Shown: positions 40,520-48,710 of the stretch, in pieces
How positions within the stretch are numbered: position 1 is the first letter of the stretch
Layout of the letters: every line of letters begins with the position of its first letter
Assembly (NCBI RefSeq): GCF_036381655.1
Contig: NZ_DASVCJ010000082.1
Coordinates: 1-64,000 of the forward strand
DNA from: Ferrovibrio sp036381655
GTDB taxonomy: Bacteria; Pseudomonadota; Alphaproteobacteria; Ferrovibrionales; Ferrovibrionaceae
Reading direction: 5' to 3'
Length of the DNA: 64,000 nucleotides
Notes under the pieces: generated by a model
What the model was told of the DNA's origin: nothing
What the model saw: only the letters and a program-made list of their open reading frames with translations
Database searches by the model: none
Program-made: the position numbers and the translations under genes

Positions 40520-40671
40520 GTCCGCCTTTTGCGGCTCGGCCGGTATATCGCCGGCACATTATGACCGTTGCCGCTCGCCGCGCCTAGCCGGGCGGCAAAA
40601 ATTGCCGGGTCAGTGGCGCCTGTCCAGGCGGCAACATACACGAAAACAATGACTTAGAGGGTCCGCCCGGG

Positions 40672-40687
40672 CGGCACGCGGCTTGCT
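40672..40687 (+). promoter_or_regulatory. Sigma-54 (RpoN) promoter upstream of flgE
   Basis: CGGCACGCGGCTTGCT differs from the consensus TGGCACG-N4-TTGCW at one base only, with GG at 40673-40674 and GC at 40685-40686 correctly spaced. It lies 43 bases before the flgE start. Hook genes in alphaproteobacteria such as Caulobacter are RpoN-dependent, which supports it. Confidence 0.75.
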
Positions 40688-40729
40688 TTGCAAAGCGCAG
40701 CCATAGATTTCGAACGACAGGAGTCGTGC

Positions 40730-42043
40730 ATGAGCGGTTTCGGCTCATTCGATACAGCGCTGCTGGGTCTCACCGCCCAGACCATCGCGATCGGACATAT
40801 TTCCGACAATGTCGCCAATGCGGGGACGAACGGCTACAAGCAGGTCGACACCGCCTTCTCCGACCTTGTCTTCACCAAGCTGCAGGGCGCCGGCGGCAAC
40901 AGCGACGCGACCCGGAACATGGGCGTCAGCGCCATTCCCGATTTCGCCAACCGGCGCCAGGGCACGATCATCCACGACGACAGCCTGACCTCCATTGCGG
41001 TCAACGGCGCCGGCTTCATTCCGGTGGCCAAGCCGACCGGGTTCAACGCCGCCGACGGCACGCCATCGGGCTTCGAGGATACGACCTACTACACCAGGCT
41101 GGGCGACTTCCGCCTGGACAATTCGAACCGCCTGGTCAATTCGGCGGGCTATTATCTGCAGGCCGCCGCCGTGAACGGCACGACGCCGGGCGATTTCGTG
41201 ATCGACGACAGCGACATCGCCGCCGTGCCGACCTCCACCATCAGCTACAAGATCAACCTGCCCGCCTCGGCGAATACCGGCACGACGGTCGCCAATGGCA
41301 TCGGCTTGATCGATGCCAACAGCGTGCAGCAGGATTTCGGCGTCACCTGGACGAAGACGGCCGCCGATACCTGGGATCTGACCATCAACACCGCGGGCGG
41401 CACGCCGTCCAGCTTCGGGCCGGTGACCGTCACCTTCGCCAATGGCGTACTGGCATCCATGACTACCGCCGATCCGAACCTGACGGTCAGCGGCGCCGGC
41501 GCGGCGACGATCGGCTTCAGTCCCGATTTCGGCGCCGGCGCGCAGGCCATCACGCTCGATCTCGGCACCTATGGTTCGGTTTTCAGCACCGATTCCACCA
41601 GCGGCCTGACGCAATATGCCAGCCAGACGTCCGCGGCGACCAATTTCGACATCTCGCAGAACGGCCTGCTGTCCGGCCAGTTCACCAATGTGAGCTTCGA
41701 CGAAGACGGCCAGATCATCTACAACTATACCAATGCCCGCTCGCAGGTCGGCGGCCAGATCCTGCTCGCCAATTTCCCCGAGCCCGACCGGCTCGACCGG
41801 GTCGATGGCACGGCCTATCGCGGCACCACGGTGGCCGGCGACGTCGTCTACGGCATTCCCGGCGATCCGACCGGCACCACCGGCCTCGGCCATATCGTCG
41901 CCAGTTCGCTGGAGCAATCGAACGTCGATGTCGCTGAGCAGATGACCCGGCTGATCGTCGCCCAGCAGGCCTATGGCATGAACAGCCAGGTGATCAAGGC
42001 ATCCGACGACATGCTGTCGCGCGCCATCGACATGAAGCGCTGA
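40730..42043 (+). CDS. flgE: Flagellar hook protein FlgE (orphan locus)
   Basis: A 437-residue protein from ATG 40730 with AGGAG 7-8 bases upstream. The N-terminal rod motif (SFDTALLGLTAQTIAIGHIS, DNVANAGTNGYKQVDT) and the C-terminal EQSNVDVAEQMTRLIVAQQA with QVIKASDDMLSRAIDMKR identify a FlgE/F/G-family axial protein; the long variable Thr/Asp/Gly-rich middle domain fits hook protein. It forms the flexible hook outside the cell. No other flagellar gene lies in the 64 kb; a sigma-54 promoter sits just upstream. It could be a second, alternative hook gene. Confidence 0.9.
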   Translation: MSGFGSFDTALLGLTAQTIAIGHISDNVANAGTNGYKQVDTAFSDLVFTKLQGAGGNSDATRNMGVSAIPDFANRRQGTIIHDDSLTSIAVNGAGFIPVAKPTGFNAADGTPSGFEDTTYYTRLGDFRLDNSNRLVNSAGYYLQAAAVNGTTPGDFVIDDSDIAAVPTSTISYKINLPASANTGTTVANGIGLIDANSVQQDFGVTWTKTAADTWDLTINTAGGTPSSFGPVTVTFANGVLASMTTADPNLTVSGAGAATIGFSPDFGAGAQAITLDLGTYGSVFSTDSTSGLTQYASQTSAATNFDISQNGLLSGQFTNVSFDEDGQIIYNYTNARSQVGGQILLANFPEPDRLDRVDGTAYRGTTVAGDVVYGIPGDPTGTTGLGHIVASSLEQSNVDVAEQMTRLIVAQQAYGMNSQVIKASDDMLSRAIDMKR

Positions 42044-42051
42044 TCGGGGAT

Positions 42052-42426
42052 TCAGCCCGGCGTGCAGCGCGTGATCTTGTCCGGCGCCGTATAGCGGCAG
42101 ACCTGCTGCTCGCCCTGCGGCGGCACGACGTGGAAGGTATTGCCCTCGAAACGGCGTACGGCATAGCCGTTCGAGAAGCGCAGCCAGCCGAAGCTGTCGA
42201 AATACGCCTTGATCCCGTTCGAGAAGATCAGGTCGCGCCGCCGATTTTTCGATACCCGCACCTTGCCGCCGAATTCCAAGGTTCCGTCGGCGAATTCCTT
42301 GACCACGAGATCGTTGCTGCACAACGCTTCCTTGGGATCGTTGGTCAGCCGGCAGCCGAAGCCAGCCGCGCTCGGATCCGGGTTGCTGATCAGAATGGCG
42401 AAGATGGTCGCTTCCATCAGGTTCAT
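42052..42426 (-). CDS. Hypothetical small exported protein
   Basis: A 124-residue protein beginning MNLMEATIFAILISNPDPSA, a short hydrophobic N-terminus that may be a weak signal. Four cysteines (AGFGC, EALCSND, QQVCRY, TRCTPG) could form two disulfides, and the body is a series of beta strands (GTLEFGGKVRVSKNRR, GIKAYFDSFGWLRFSNGYAV). No family recognised. It is convergent with flgE (8 bases apart) and divergent from the 42516 gene. Confidence 0.6.
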   Translation of the reverse strand: MNLMEATIFAILISNPDPSAAGFGCRLTNDPKEALCSNDLVVKEFADGTLEFGGKVRVSKNRRRDLIFSNGIKAYFDSFGWLRFSNGYAVRRFEGNTFHVVPPQGEQQVCRYTAPDKITRCTPG

Positions 42427-42481
42427 GCTGCCCTCGCGAGTCTCGCCGGCAATTTACCACAGCTCGCCCGCCATCTTGACC

Positions 42482-42495
42482 TTCCCATATGGGAA
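42482..42495. promoter_or_regulatory. 14-bp palindrome between divergent genes (candidate operator)
   Basis: TTCCCATATGGGAA is a perfect palindrome, followed by a further half site TCCCATAG (42496-42503). It lies 20 bases before the 42516 start and within the 89-bp divergent intergenic region. Confidence 0.4.
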
Positions 42496-42515
42496 TCCCA
42501 TAGATCACGGGCGGC

Positions 42516-42878
42516 ATGATCCGGTCGGCATCAGAGAACGGCATCCGATTGTGGCGTTGCGCGACAGCGGCGCTGGCCGCGCTGACGCTCGTCTATGCAG
42601 CAATCCTGGCGCTCTCCGCCCCAAACCTGGCCCTTTCGGCGGCGCCGGCGGTCGCCATGGCGGCCGGTTACGCCGGCCATGGCGTCGACGGGCCGGCAAA
42701 GAAGCCCTGCGATACCGGCTCCGCGCTTTGCAGGGATTGCGCGCCGTGCAGCATCGCCGCGCTGCCGACACCGGTAGACGAACCGGCTTTACTGGCCGCG
42801 CAGGACTTCATCGCGCCGACTGCCGCGCCGCCGGCGAATCCTGCTTTCCCTCCTCCGCCCGAACCGCCAAGAGCCTGA
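42516..42878 (+). CDS. Small exported cysteine-pair protein of unknown function
   Basis: A 120-residue protein with an N-terminal transmembrane or signal helix (ATAALAALTLVYAAILALSA). A short region KKPCDTGSALCRDCAPCS holds four cysteines in C-x6-C-x2-C-x2-C spacing, suited to a metal or cluster, and the tail is Pro/Ala-rich. I do not recognise the family, though small membrane proteins with such Cys clusters occur near copper genes. It precedes a c-type cytochrome gene on the same strand. Confidence 0.55.
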   Translation: MIRSASENGIRLWRCATAALAALTLVYAAILALSAPNLALSAAPAVAMAAGYAGHGVDGPAKKPCDTGSALCRDCAPCSIAALPTPVDEPALLAAQDFIAPTAAPPANPAFPPPPEPPRA

Positions 42879-43001
42879 TACCGGCCCGATGACCGCGGCG
42901 ATCTTGCCGCAGCTGCCCCGGTCGATGCCGTCACCGTCGACAGCGGCATGAAGGGCAATTTCGTCGTCAAGCGAATAGGCAACAACCGCAAGAGCATTCG
43001 A

Positions 43002-43415
43002 ATGAACAAGCGTTTCCGGTCCGCAGCGCCCAGATTTGGCCTGCATATCCTGCTGCCCGTCGCAGCAATCGGCTTCTCGGTCTCGGTCATCGCCTGGGCG
43101 CAGGGCGCCGGCGTGAAGCAGCCGCAGCAGTTCAGCGTCCCGGCCAGATTCGGCCGCATCGCTTTCGATAAGGCCTGTGCGGCCTGCCACGGCGATTGGG
43201 GCAGTGGCACCGACAAGGGGCCGCCGCTGATCCACCGCATCTACGAGCCGTCGCATCATGCCGACATCGCCTTCACGCTTGCGGTGCAGCGCGGGGCACG
43301 GCAGCACCATTGGAATTTCGGCGACATGCCGCCGCAGCCGCAGGTCACGCCGGAGGAAATCCGGGCGATCATCCGTTTTGTCCGCGAGGTCCAGGAGGCG
43401 AATGGCATCCGTTAG
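43002..43415 (+). CDS. Exported mono-haem c-type cytochrome
   Basis: A 137-residue protein from ATG 43002 (ATG 42948 is a possible earlier start). A signal/anchor helix (FGLHILLPVAAIGFSVSVIA) is followed by one haem-binding site CAACH (FDKACAACHGDWGSGTDKGP) and a likely axial Met in WNFGDMPPQPQVTPEEI. This is the short class I cytochrome with the GDMPP methionine loop. It is periplasmic; the partner is unknown. Confidence 0.88.
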   Translation: MNKRFRSAAPRFGLHILLPVAAIGFSVSVIAWAQGAGVKQPQQFSVPARFGRIAFDKACAACHGDWGSGTDKGPPLIHRIYEPSHHADIAFTLAVQRGARQHHWNFGDMPPQPQVTPEEIRAIIRFVREVQEANGIR

Positions 43416-43611
43416 CCGATCCCGCCGCCTCTTTCGCGGATTGATCGCAAAATGGTTCCAGCGGCATTCGCCTTGCGAAACCGCCCGCGCCGACTAGATA
43501 GCGACCAGCTCTCGCCCCTGCCCGCGCCCAGGGGCGGGCGAACAGTATCGCTCTTGCGGTGTTTCTATGGCGAGAGCACGAAAATCCGCAATTTCTGCCC
43601 AGGAGGGTGAC

Positions 43612-44058
43612 ATGAAAGTCAGCGAAGCGATGAGCCGTGATGTCCGCATCGTCAATCCAGACCAGACCATCGCCGAAGCGGCCCAGATCATGGCGGAAAT
43701 CGACGCCGGCAGCCTTCCCGTCGGCGAAGACGACCGCCTGGTCGGCATGCTGACCGACCGCGATATCGCGATCCGCGGCGTTGCCAAGAATTGCGGCCCG
43801 GACACCAAGATCCGCGACGTGATGACGACGGATGTGAAATATTGCTACGAGGACGAAGCGCTCGGCCATGTCGCCAAGAATATGGGCGATATCCAGGTGC
43901 GCCGCCTGCCGGTGGTCAACCGCGAGAAGCGCCTCGTCGGCATCATTTCGCTGGGCAATATCGCCACCGAAGGCAACACGCGGCTGGCAGCCGACGCCGT
44001 TCGCAAGGTCTCCGTTCCGGGCGGACAGCATAGCCAGAGCATGGCCGGCATGCGTTGA
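43612..44058 (+). CDS. CBS-domain pair protein
   Basis: A 148-residue protein from ATG 43612 with AGGAGGG upstream. It consists of two CBS domains: MKVSEAMSRDVRIVNPDQTI to LVGMLTDRDIAIRGV, and KIRDVMTTDVKYCYEDEAL to RLPVVNREKRLVGIISLGNIA. CBS pairs bind adenine nucleotides and often act as free-standing regulators in stress. The short tail is polar. The gene is monocistronic and ends before a long hairpin. Confidence 0.93.
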   Translation: MKVSEAMSRDVRIVNPDQTIAEAAQIMAEIDAGSLPVGEDDRLVGMLTDRDIAIRGVAKNCGPDTKIRDVMTTDVKYCYEDEALGHVAKNMGDIQVRRLPVVNREKRLVGIISLGNIATEGNTRLAADAVRKVSVPGGQHSQSMAGMR

Positions 44059-44073
44059 CCCGCAGCCAAATCC

Positions 44074-44114
44074 CCCATGGCCGCCGCCGCATGCTGCCAG
44101 GCGGCGGTCATGGG
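44074..44114. terminator. Bidirectional terminator hairpin
   Basis: A 15-bp stem (CCCATG-G-CCGCCGCC paired with GGCGGCGG-T-CATGGG, one G-T pair) with an 11-nt loop, lying between the convergent CBS and lipoprotein genes. No long T tract, so termination is likely but not certain. Confidence 0.6.
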
Positions 44115-44124
44115 TCTGGCGGCT

Positions 44125-44730
44125 TTATCGGCCGACCCAATTCTCCCGTTCCGGCTCGGGCACGAGATCGTTCGTCTGCCAGGAAAAGAAGATGAGCGCC
44201 GACCAGTCGGTCTTATGCGCGAATCCGTAAACGGGATCGAGCGACTGCACCAGCATGCCGGTTGTGGCATTGTACTGCGTGGTCGCGATCTTGATCACGC
44301 CCTGCTGCGTATCGCGCTTGAACAGGGCGATCTCGGGAAAATTCAGCGGCCCGGCGAGCGGGATCGGAATGCCGAAATCGGGGATGCCGACCAGCGTCCT
44401 GTTGCGGTCGACCGACATGGCGCCGATGCGCGGCTCGATCACCACATCGGCCGCCTCGCGCTTGTTCACCAGATCGCCGCCGGCGCGCAGCACGCGGTCG
44501 CGAATGGTACCGATCAGGTATTTCGAATCCAGCCCCTCGGCATAGGTGGCATCGACGAAGACCTTCTCTCCCTCCGCAATACTCAGCGCCAGCTTGTCGG
44601 CCGCGCGCTCCGCCGCGGTGGAGAATAGAAGCTGCTCGGTGGCGGTCCGCTCGGGCTCTGTCTCGCGCCTGTTCGAACAAGCCGTCAGCAACAGAACCAG
44701 CGTGGCAGCGAGAACGAGACTGCGAAACAT
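44125..44730 (-). CDS. Lipoprotein of unknown function
   Basis: A 201-residue protein with a lipoprotein signal (MFRSLVLAATLVLLLTAC, lipobox LTAC with Cys18). The mature part includes TEQLLFSTAAERAADKLALS, EGEKVFVDATYAEGLDSKYL, ADVVIEPRIGAMSVDRNRTL and a C-terminal aromatic part (YGFAHKTDWSALIFFSWQTN). It matches a DUF6655-type family of envelope proteins, as far as I recall. Aspartate after the Cys (+2) is absent (Ser), so outer-membrane sorting is expected. Confidence 0.75.
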   Translation of the reverse strand: MFRSLVLAATLVLLLTACSNRRETEPERTATEQLLFSTAAERAADKLALSIAEGEKVFVDATYAEGLDSKYLIGTIRDRVLRAGGDLVNKREAADVVIEPRIGAMSVDRNRTLVGIPDFGIPIPLAGPLNFPEIALFKRDTQQGVIKIATTQYNATTGMLVQSLDPVYGFAHKTDWSALIFFSWQTNDLVPEPERENWVGR

Positions 44731-44781
44731 CGGTCATCCATCGGTTGCGGAAGCAGGTTTTATCCAACCCAAAAATGACAG

Positions 44782-44812
44782 AAAAAAGGCCGGAACGGCA
44801 GGCGTTCCGGCC
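44782..44812 (-). terminator. Intrinsic terminator of the gat operon
   Basis: On the minus strand a 9-bp stem (GGCCGGAAC / GTTCCGGCC) with a 7-nt loop is followed by TTTTTT, 25 bases after the gatB stop. Confidence 0.88.
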
Positions 44813-44836
44813 CCGTTTCACAGCAAGGTCACACGA

Positions 44837-46309
44837 TCACCCGGCGAGCTTGCGTTTCAGCAGCTCGTTCACCGCGGCCGGGTTGGCCTTGCCGCCGGAG
44901 GCCTTCATCACCTGGCCGACGAAAAATCCGAACAGCTTCTCCTTGCCCGAGCGGTATTCGGCCACCTTGTCGGCATTGGCCGCCATCACCTGATCGATGA
45001 CGGCTTCGATGGCGCCGGTATCGGTGACCTGACGCATGCCTTTTTCGTCGACGATGGCGGCGGCGTCCTTGCCGGTCTCGACCATCAGCGCGAAGACATC
45101 CTTGGCCAGCCGATTGGAGATCGTGTTGTCGGCGATCAGGTCGATCAGGCCGCCCAGTTTCTCGGGCGTGATGGTGAAATCGGCCATCGACTGGCCCGAC
45201 TTGTTCAGCGCGCCGAAATACTCAGTGATCACCCAATTGGCGCACAGCTTCGGATCGCGCCCCTTGGCGACCGCCTCGTAGAAATCCGCCGCTTCCTTCT
45301 CGGCGACCAGCACCGAAGCGTCGTAGGCGCTCAGGCCCAGCTTCTCGATGAAACGCGCCTTCTTCTCGTCCGGCAGTTCGGGCAGGCTCGCGCGGATCCG
45401 CTCGACCCACTCGCCATCGAGTTCGAGCGGCAGGAGATCCGGGTCAGGGAAATAGCGATAGTCATGCGCCTCTTCCTTCGAGCGCATGGAACGCGTGATC
45501 CCCTTGCCCGTGTCGAACAGGCGGGTTTCCTGGTCAATCGTGCCGCCATCTTCGAGGATTTCGATCTGGCGGCGCGCCTCGTACTCGATCGCCTGCTGCA
45601 CGAAACGCACGGAGTTGACGTTCTTGATCTCGCAGCGCGTTCCATAAGGCTCGCCCGGCCGCCGCACCGAAACATTGACGTCGGCGCGCATGGAGCCTTC
45701 CTCCATGTTGCCGTCGCAGGTGCCGAGATAGCGCAGGATCGTGCGCAGCTTTTTCAGGTACAGGCCGGCTTCTTCCGCGTTGCGCATGTCGGGCTCGGAG
45801 ACGATCTCCATCAGCGCGACGCCGGCGCGGTTGAGGTCGATGAAACTCTCGCGCGGGCTCTGGTCGTGCAGGCTCTTGCCGGCATCCTGTTCCAGATGCA
45901 GACGGGTGATGCCGATCTCGCGGGTCGTTCCGTCCGGCATGTCGAGCAGCAGCACGCCCTCGCCGACGATCGGCTGCTTGTACTGGCTGATCTGATAGCC
46001 CTGCGGCAGGTCGGCGTAGAAGTAGTTCTTTCGGTCGAACACGGAATGCAGATTGATCTGCGCCTTCAGGCCAAGCCCGGTACGCACCGCCTGCTCGACA
46101 CAATAAGCATTGATCACCGGCAGCATGCCGGGCATGGCGGCATCGACCAGGCTGACCTGATGGTTCGGCTCGGCGCCGAACTGGGTCGAGGCGCCGGAGA
46201 ACAGCTTCGACCTGGAGGTCACCTGGGCATGGACTTCCATGCCGATGACGACTTCCCACGGACCGGTCGCGCCCTGGATGTAGTCTTTCGCGTTGCCTTC
46301 TCTTGGCAT
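44837..46309 (-). CDS. gatB: Asp-tRNA(Asn)/Glu-tRNA(Gln) amidotransferase subunit B
   Basis: A 490-residue subunit from ATG 46309. N-terminal WEVVIGMEVHAQVTSRSKLF, SLVDAAMPGMLPVINAYCVE, DRKNYFYADLPQGYQISQY, and the C-terminal YqeY-like tail domain (NTISNRLAKDVFALMVETG, GQVMKASGGKANPAAVNELL) identify GatB. It binds the mischarged tRNA and phosphorylates its side chain before transamidation. It follows gatA with one base between them and ends before a strong terminator. Confidence 0.97.
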   Translation of the reverse strand: MPREGNAKDYIQGATGPWEVVIGMEVHAQVTSRSKLFSGASTQFGAEPNHQVSLVDAAMPGMLPVINAYCVEQAVRTGLGLKAQINLHSVFDRKNYFYADLPQGYQISQYKQPIVGEGVLLLDMPDGTTREIGITRLHLEQDAGKSLHDQSPRESFIDLNRAGVALMEIVSEPDMRNAEEAGLYLKKLRTILRYLGTCDGNMEEGSMRADVNVSVRRPGEPYGTRCEIKNVNSVRFVQQAIEYEARRQIEILEDGGTIDQETRLFDTGKGITRSMRSKEEAHDYRYFPDPDLLPLELDGEWVERIRASLPELPDEKKARFIEKLGLSAYDASVLVAEKEAADFYEAVAKGRDPKLCANWVITEYFGALNKSGQSMADFTITPEKLGGLIDLIADNTISNRLAKDVFALMVETGKDAAAIVDEKGMRQVTDTGAIEAVIDQVMAANADKVAEYRSGKEKLFGFFVGQVMKASGGKANPAAVNELLKRKLAG

Positions 46310-46310
46310 C

Positions 46311-47792
46311 TTACTGCCTCCACCAAGCTTCCGGCCGGGCCGTAAAATTCGCCGCCTTCTCAAGCGTGCGGCCGACGCGCAACAGGCCCGCCTCGTCGAA
46401 CGGGCGGCCGATCAACTGCAGTCCGAGCGGCAGACCCTGGCCATTCAACCCGGCTGGCACAGCCAGACCAGGCAGCCCGGCGAGATTCACCGGCACGGTG
46501 AAGACGTCGTTCAGATACATGGTCACCGGATCGTCGGTCTTGGCGCCGAGCGGGAAAGCCGCATTCGGTGTCGCCGGCGTCAGGATCGCATCCACCCGCT
46601 GGAACGCCTGCTCGAAGTCGCGCTTGATCAGCGTGCGCACCTTCTGCGCCTTGGTGTAGTAGGCGTCGTAATAACCGGCCGACAGCACATAAGTACCGAT
46701 CATGACGCGGCGCTGCACCTCGCGGCCGAAGCCTTCGCCACGGGTGTTCTCGTACATCTCGATCAGGTCCTTGCCCGGCACGCGCAGGCCGTAGCGCACG
46801 CCGTCGTAACGGGCGAGATTGGACGAGGCTTCCGCCGGCGCGACGATGTAATAGGCCGGCAACGCATAATGGGTGTGCGGCAGATGGATATCGACGATCT
46901 CGGCGCCGGCATCCTTCAGCCATTCCTTGCCCTTGGCCCACAGCGCCTCGATTTCCGGGTCCATGCCCTCCATGCGGTATTCGCGCGGGATGCCGATGCG
47001 CATGCCCTTCACGCCGCCCTCCAGGTCGGCGAGATAGTCGGGCACCGGCTGGTCGACGCAGGTGCTGTCCTTCGGGTCGAACCCGGCCATGGCCTGCAGC
47101 ATCAGCGCCGCATCGCGCACGCTGCGCGTCATCGGGCCGGCCTGATCCAGCGACGAGGCGAAGGCGACGATGCCCCAGCGCGAAACGCGGCCATAGGTCG
47201 GCTTGATTCCCGTGATGCCGCACAAGGCGGCCGGCTGGCGGATCGAGCCGCCGGTATCGGTGCCGGTGGCGCCGAGCGCGAAGCCGGCGGAAACCGCGGC
47301 GGCCGAGCCGCCGGAGGAGCCGCCCGGCACGAGTCTGGTGCCGTCCTTGGCGCGCCAGGGATTGACCGCCGGGCCGTAATAGCTTGTCTCGTTCGACGAA
47401 CCCATGGCGAATTCGTCCAGGTTCAGCTTGCCCAGCATCACCGCGCCGGCCTGCCATAGATTGGCCGTCACCGTGCTTTCATAGGTCGGGTGAAAGCCAT
47501 CGAGGATATGGCTCGCCGCCGTGGTCAGCACGCCCTCGGTGCAGAACAGGTCCTTGACCGCCAGCGGAATGCCGTCCAGCAGGCCGGCCTCCCCCTTGGC
47601 GCGGCGCGCATCGGAAGCCTTGGCCATCTCCAACGCCTTCTCCGGCGTTGCGGTGATCACGGCGTTGAGCGGCTTGGCCGCCTGCATGGCGGCAATGCAG
47701 GCCTCGGTCAGCTCGACGGCGGTGAAGTCCTTCTTCGCCAGCCCGTCCAGGGCAGCGGCAATCGTCAGGGCGGCAGGATCGATGCTCATCAC
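46311..47792 (-). CDS. gatA: Asp-tRNA(Asn)/Glu-tRNA(Gln) amidotransferase subunit A
   Basis: A 493-residue amidase. The Ser-cisSer-Lys triad is found in IPLAVKDLFCTEG (Lys), VPGGSSGGSAAAVSAGF and GTDTGGSIRQPAALCG. It liberates ammonia from glutamine for GatB. Its start overlaps the gatC stop (ATGA-type overlap at 47789-47792). The presence of gatCAB implies indirect synthesis of Gln-tRNA and/or Asn-tRNA, normal for alphaproteobacteria. Confidence 0.97.
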   Translation of the reverse strand: MMSIDPAALTIAAALDGLAKKDFTAVELTEACIAAMQAAKPLNAVITATPEKALEMAKASDARRAKGEAGLLDGIPLAVKDLFCTEGVLTTAASHILDGFHPTYESTVTANLWQAGAVMLGKLNLDEFAMGSSNETSYYGPAVNPWRAKDGTRLVPGGSSGGSAAAVSAGFALGATGTDTGGSIRQPAALCGITGIKPTYGRVSRWGIVAFASSLDQAGPMTRSVRDAALMLQAMAGFDPKDSTCVDQPVPDYLADLEGGVKGMRIGIPREYRMEGMDPEIEALWAKGKEWLKDAGAEIVDIHLPHTHYALPAYYIVAPAEASSNLARYDGVRYGLRVPGKDLIEMYENTRGEGFGREVQRRVMIGTYVLSAGYYDAYYTKAQKVRTLIKRDFEQAFQRVDAILTPATPNAAFPLGAKTDDPVTMYLNDVFTVPVNLAGLPGLAVPAGLNGQGLPLGLQLIGRPFDEAGLLRVGRTLEKAANFTARPEAWWRQ

Positions 47793-48076
47793 TCCACCAC
47801 CTTCGGAACGGTATAGAAATCGCCCTGGCGCTGCGGCGCGTTCTTCAGCACCCGCTCGGCATCGCCGCCATCGGTCACGACATCCTCGCGCCGGCGCAGG
47901 GCCATCGGGGCCACCGAAGTCATCGGCGGGACATTTTCCGTATCAACTGCCTGAAGTTCCTCGACGAACGAGAGAATCTGGTTCAATTCCGAGGTCATCC
48001 CCTCCAGCCGGTCCGGCTCCATCTTCAGCCGGGCCAGCTTGGCGATCTTGGCCACTGTGGTTCTATCCAATGACAT
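47789..48076 (-). CDS. gatC: Asp-tRNA(Asn)/Glu-tRNA(Gln) amidotransferase subunit C
   Basis: A 95-residue subunit from ATG 48076 (MSLDRTTVAKIAKLARLKME). ELNQILSFVEELQAVDTENV, PPMTSVAP and LRREDVVTDG are family hallmarks. It wraps around GatA and stabilises the GatA-GatB interface. First gene of the gatCAB operon; a TATATATA box (48108-48115) lies in the 78-bp divergent region shared with ruvX. Confidence 0.96.
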   Translation of the reverse strand: MSLDRTTVAKIAKLARLKMEPDRLEGMTSELNQILSFVEELQAVDTENVPPMTSVAPMALRRREDVVTDGGDAERVLKNAPQRQGDFYTVPKVVE

Positions 48077-48154
48077 ATGCTGTCCGCTCGTTGCTGGGTC
48101 CGCTATATATAGGCGCGAATCCCTTTGAAATGGCGGCGGAAAGTAACACCCGGC

Positions 48155-48661
48155 ATGCCCACCGGCAACCCTAACCCACCCCTGGAAAAACCCCGTTTCC
48201 GCCCCGCCGAAGGTCCGATCCGGCTGCTGCCGGGGCAGCGGTATCTCGGCCTGGATCTGGGCACCAAAACGGTCGGCCTGGCGCTGTCCGATGCCGGACA
48301 CCGGATCGCCAGCCCCTACGCCACGATCAGGCGCCGCAAGTTCACGGAAGACGCCGCCGAGCTGGCTGCGATCATCGAAAAGGAGGGGGTCGGCGCCCTG
48401 GTGCTGGGCCTGCCGGTCAATATGGACGGCACCGAAGGCCCGCGCTGTCAGGCTACCCGGGCCTTCGCCCGCAACATGGCCCGGATCGCGCCGCTGCCGA
48501 CCGCCCTGTGGGACGAGCGGATGAGCACCATGGCGGTGGAGCGGATGATGACCGACGAGGCCGATCTGAGCCGGGCGCGGCGGGCCGAACTGGTGGACAA
48601 GCTAGCCGCCAGCTACATCCTGCAGGCCTATCTGGACTGGCTGGCGCGGCAGCCGGCCTGA
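48155..48661 (+). CDS. ruvX: Putative pre-16S rRNA nuclease / Holliday junction resolvase-like YqgF
   Basis: A 168-residue protein from ATG 48155. The RNase H-like core is visible as YLGLDLGTKTVGLALSDAG (first catalytic Asp), VLGLPVNMDGTEGPRCQ, PTALWDERMSTMAVERMM (Glu/Asp) and VDKLAASYILQAYLD (final Asp). YqgF processes the 5' end of 16S rRNA. Divergent from gatC. A Pro-rich N-terminal extension of about 25 residues precedes the domain. Confidence 0.94.
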   Translation: MPTGNPNPPLEKPRFRPAEGPIRLLPGQRYLGLDLGTKTVGLALSDAGHRIASPYATIRRRKFTEDAAELAAIIEKEGVGALVLGLPVNMDGTEGPRCQATRAFARNMARIAPLPTALWDERMSTMAVERMMTDEADLSRARRAELVDKLAASYILQAYLDWLARQPA

Positions 48662-48710
48662 CTGGCGCTTCCCTGATCGCCTGGTCCTTGGCCGCCTTCT
48701 CCTCGGCCGC

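Noticed and set aside
38393..40564. 723-codon plus-strand frame opposite the PAS histidine kinase
   Set aside because: It is a shadow of the kinase gene; the kinase has intact PAS, HisKA and HATPase motifs.
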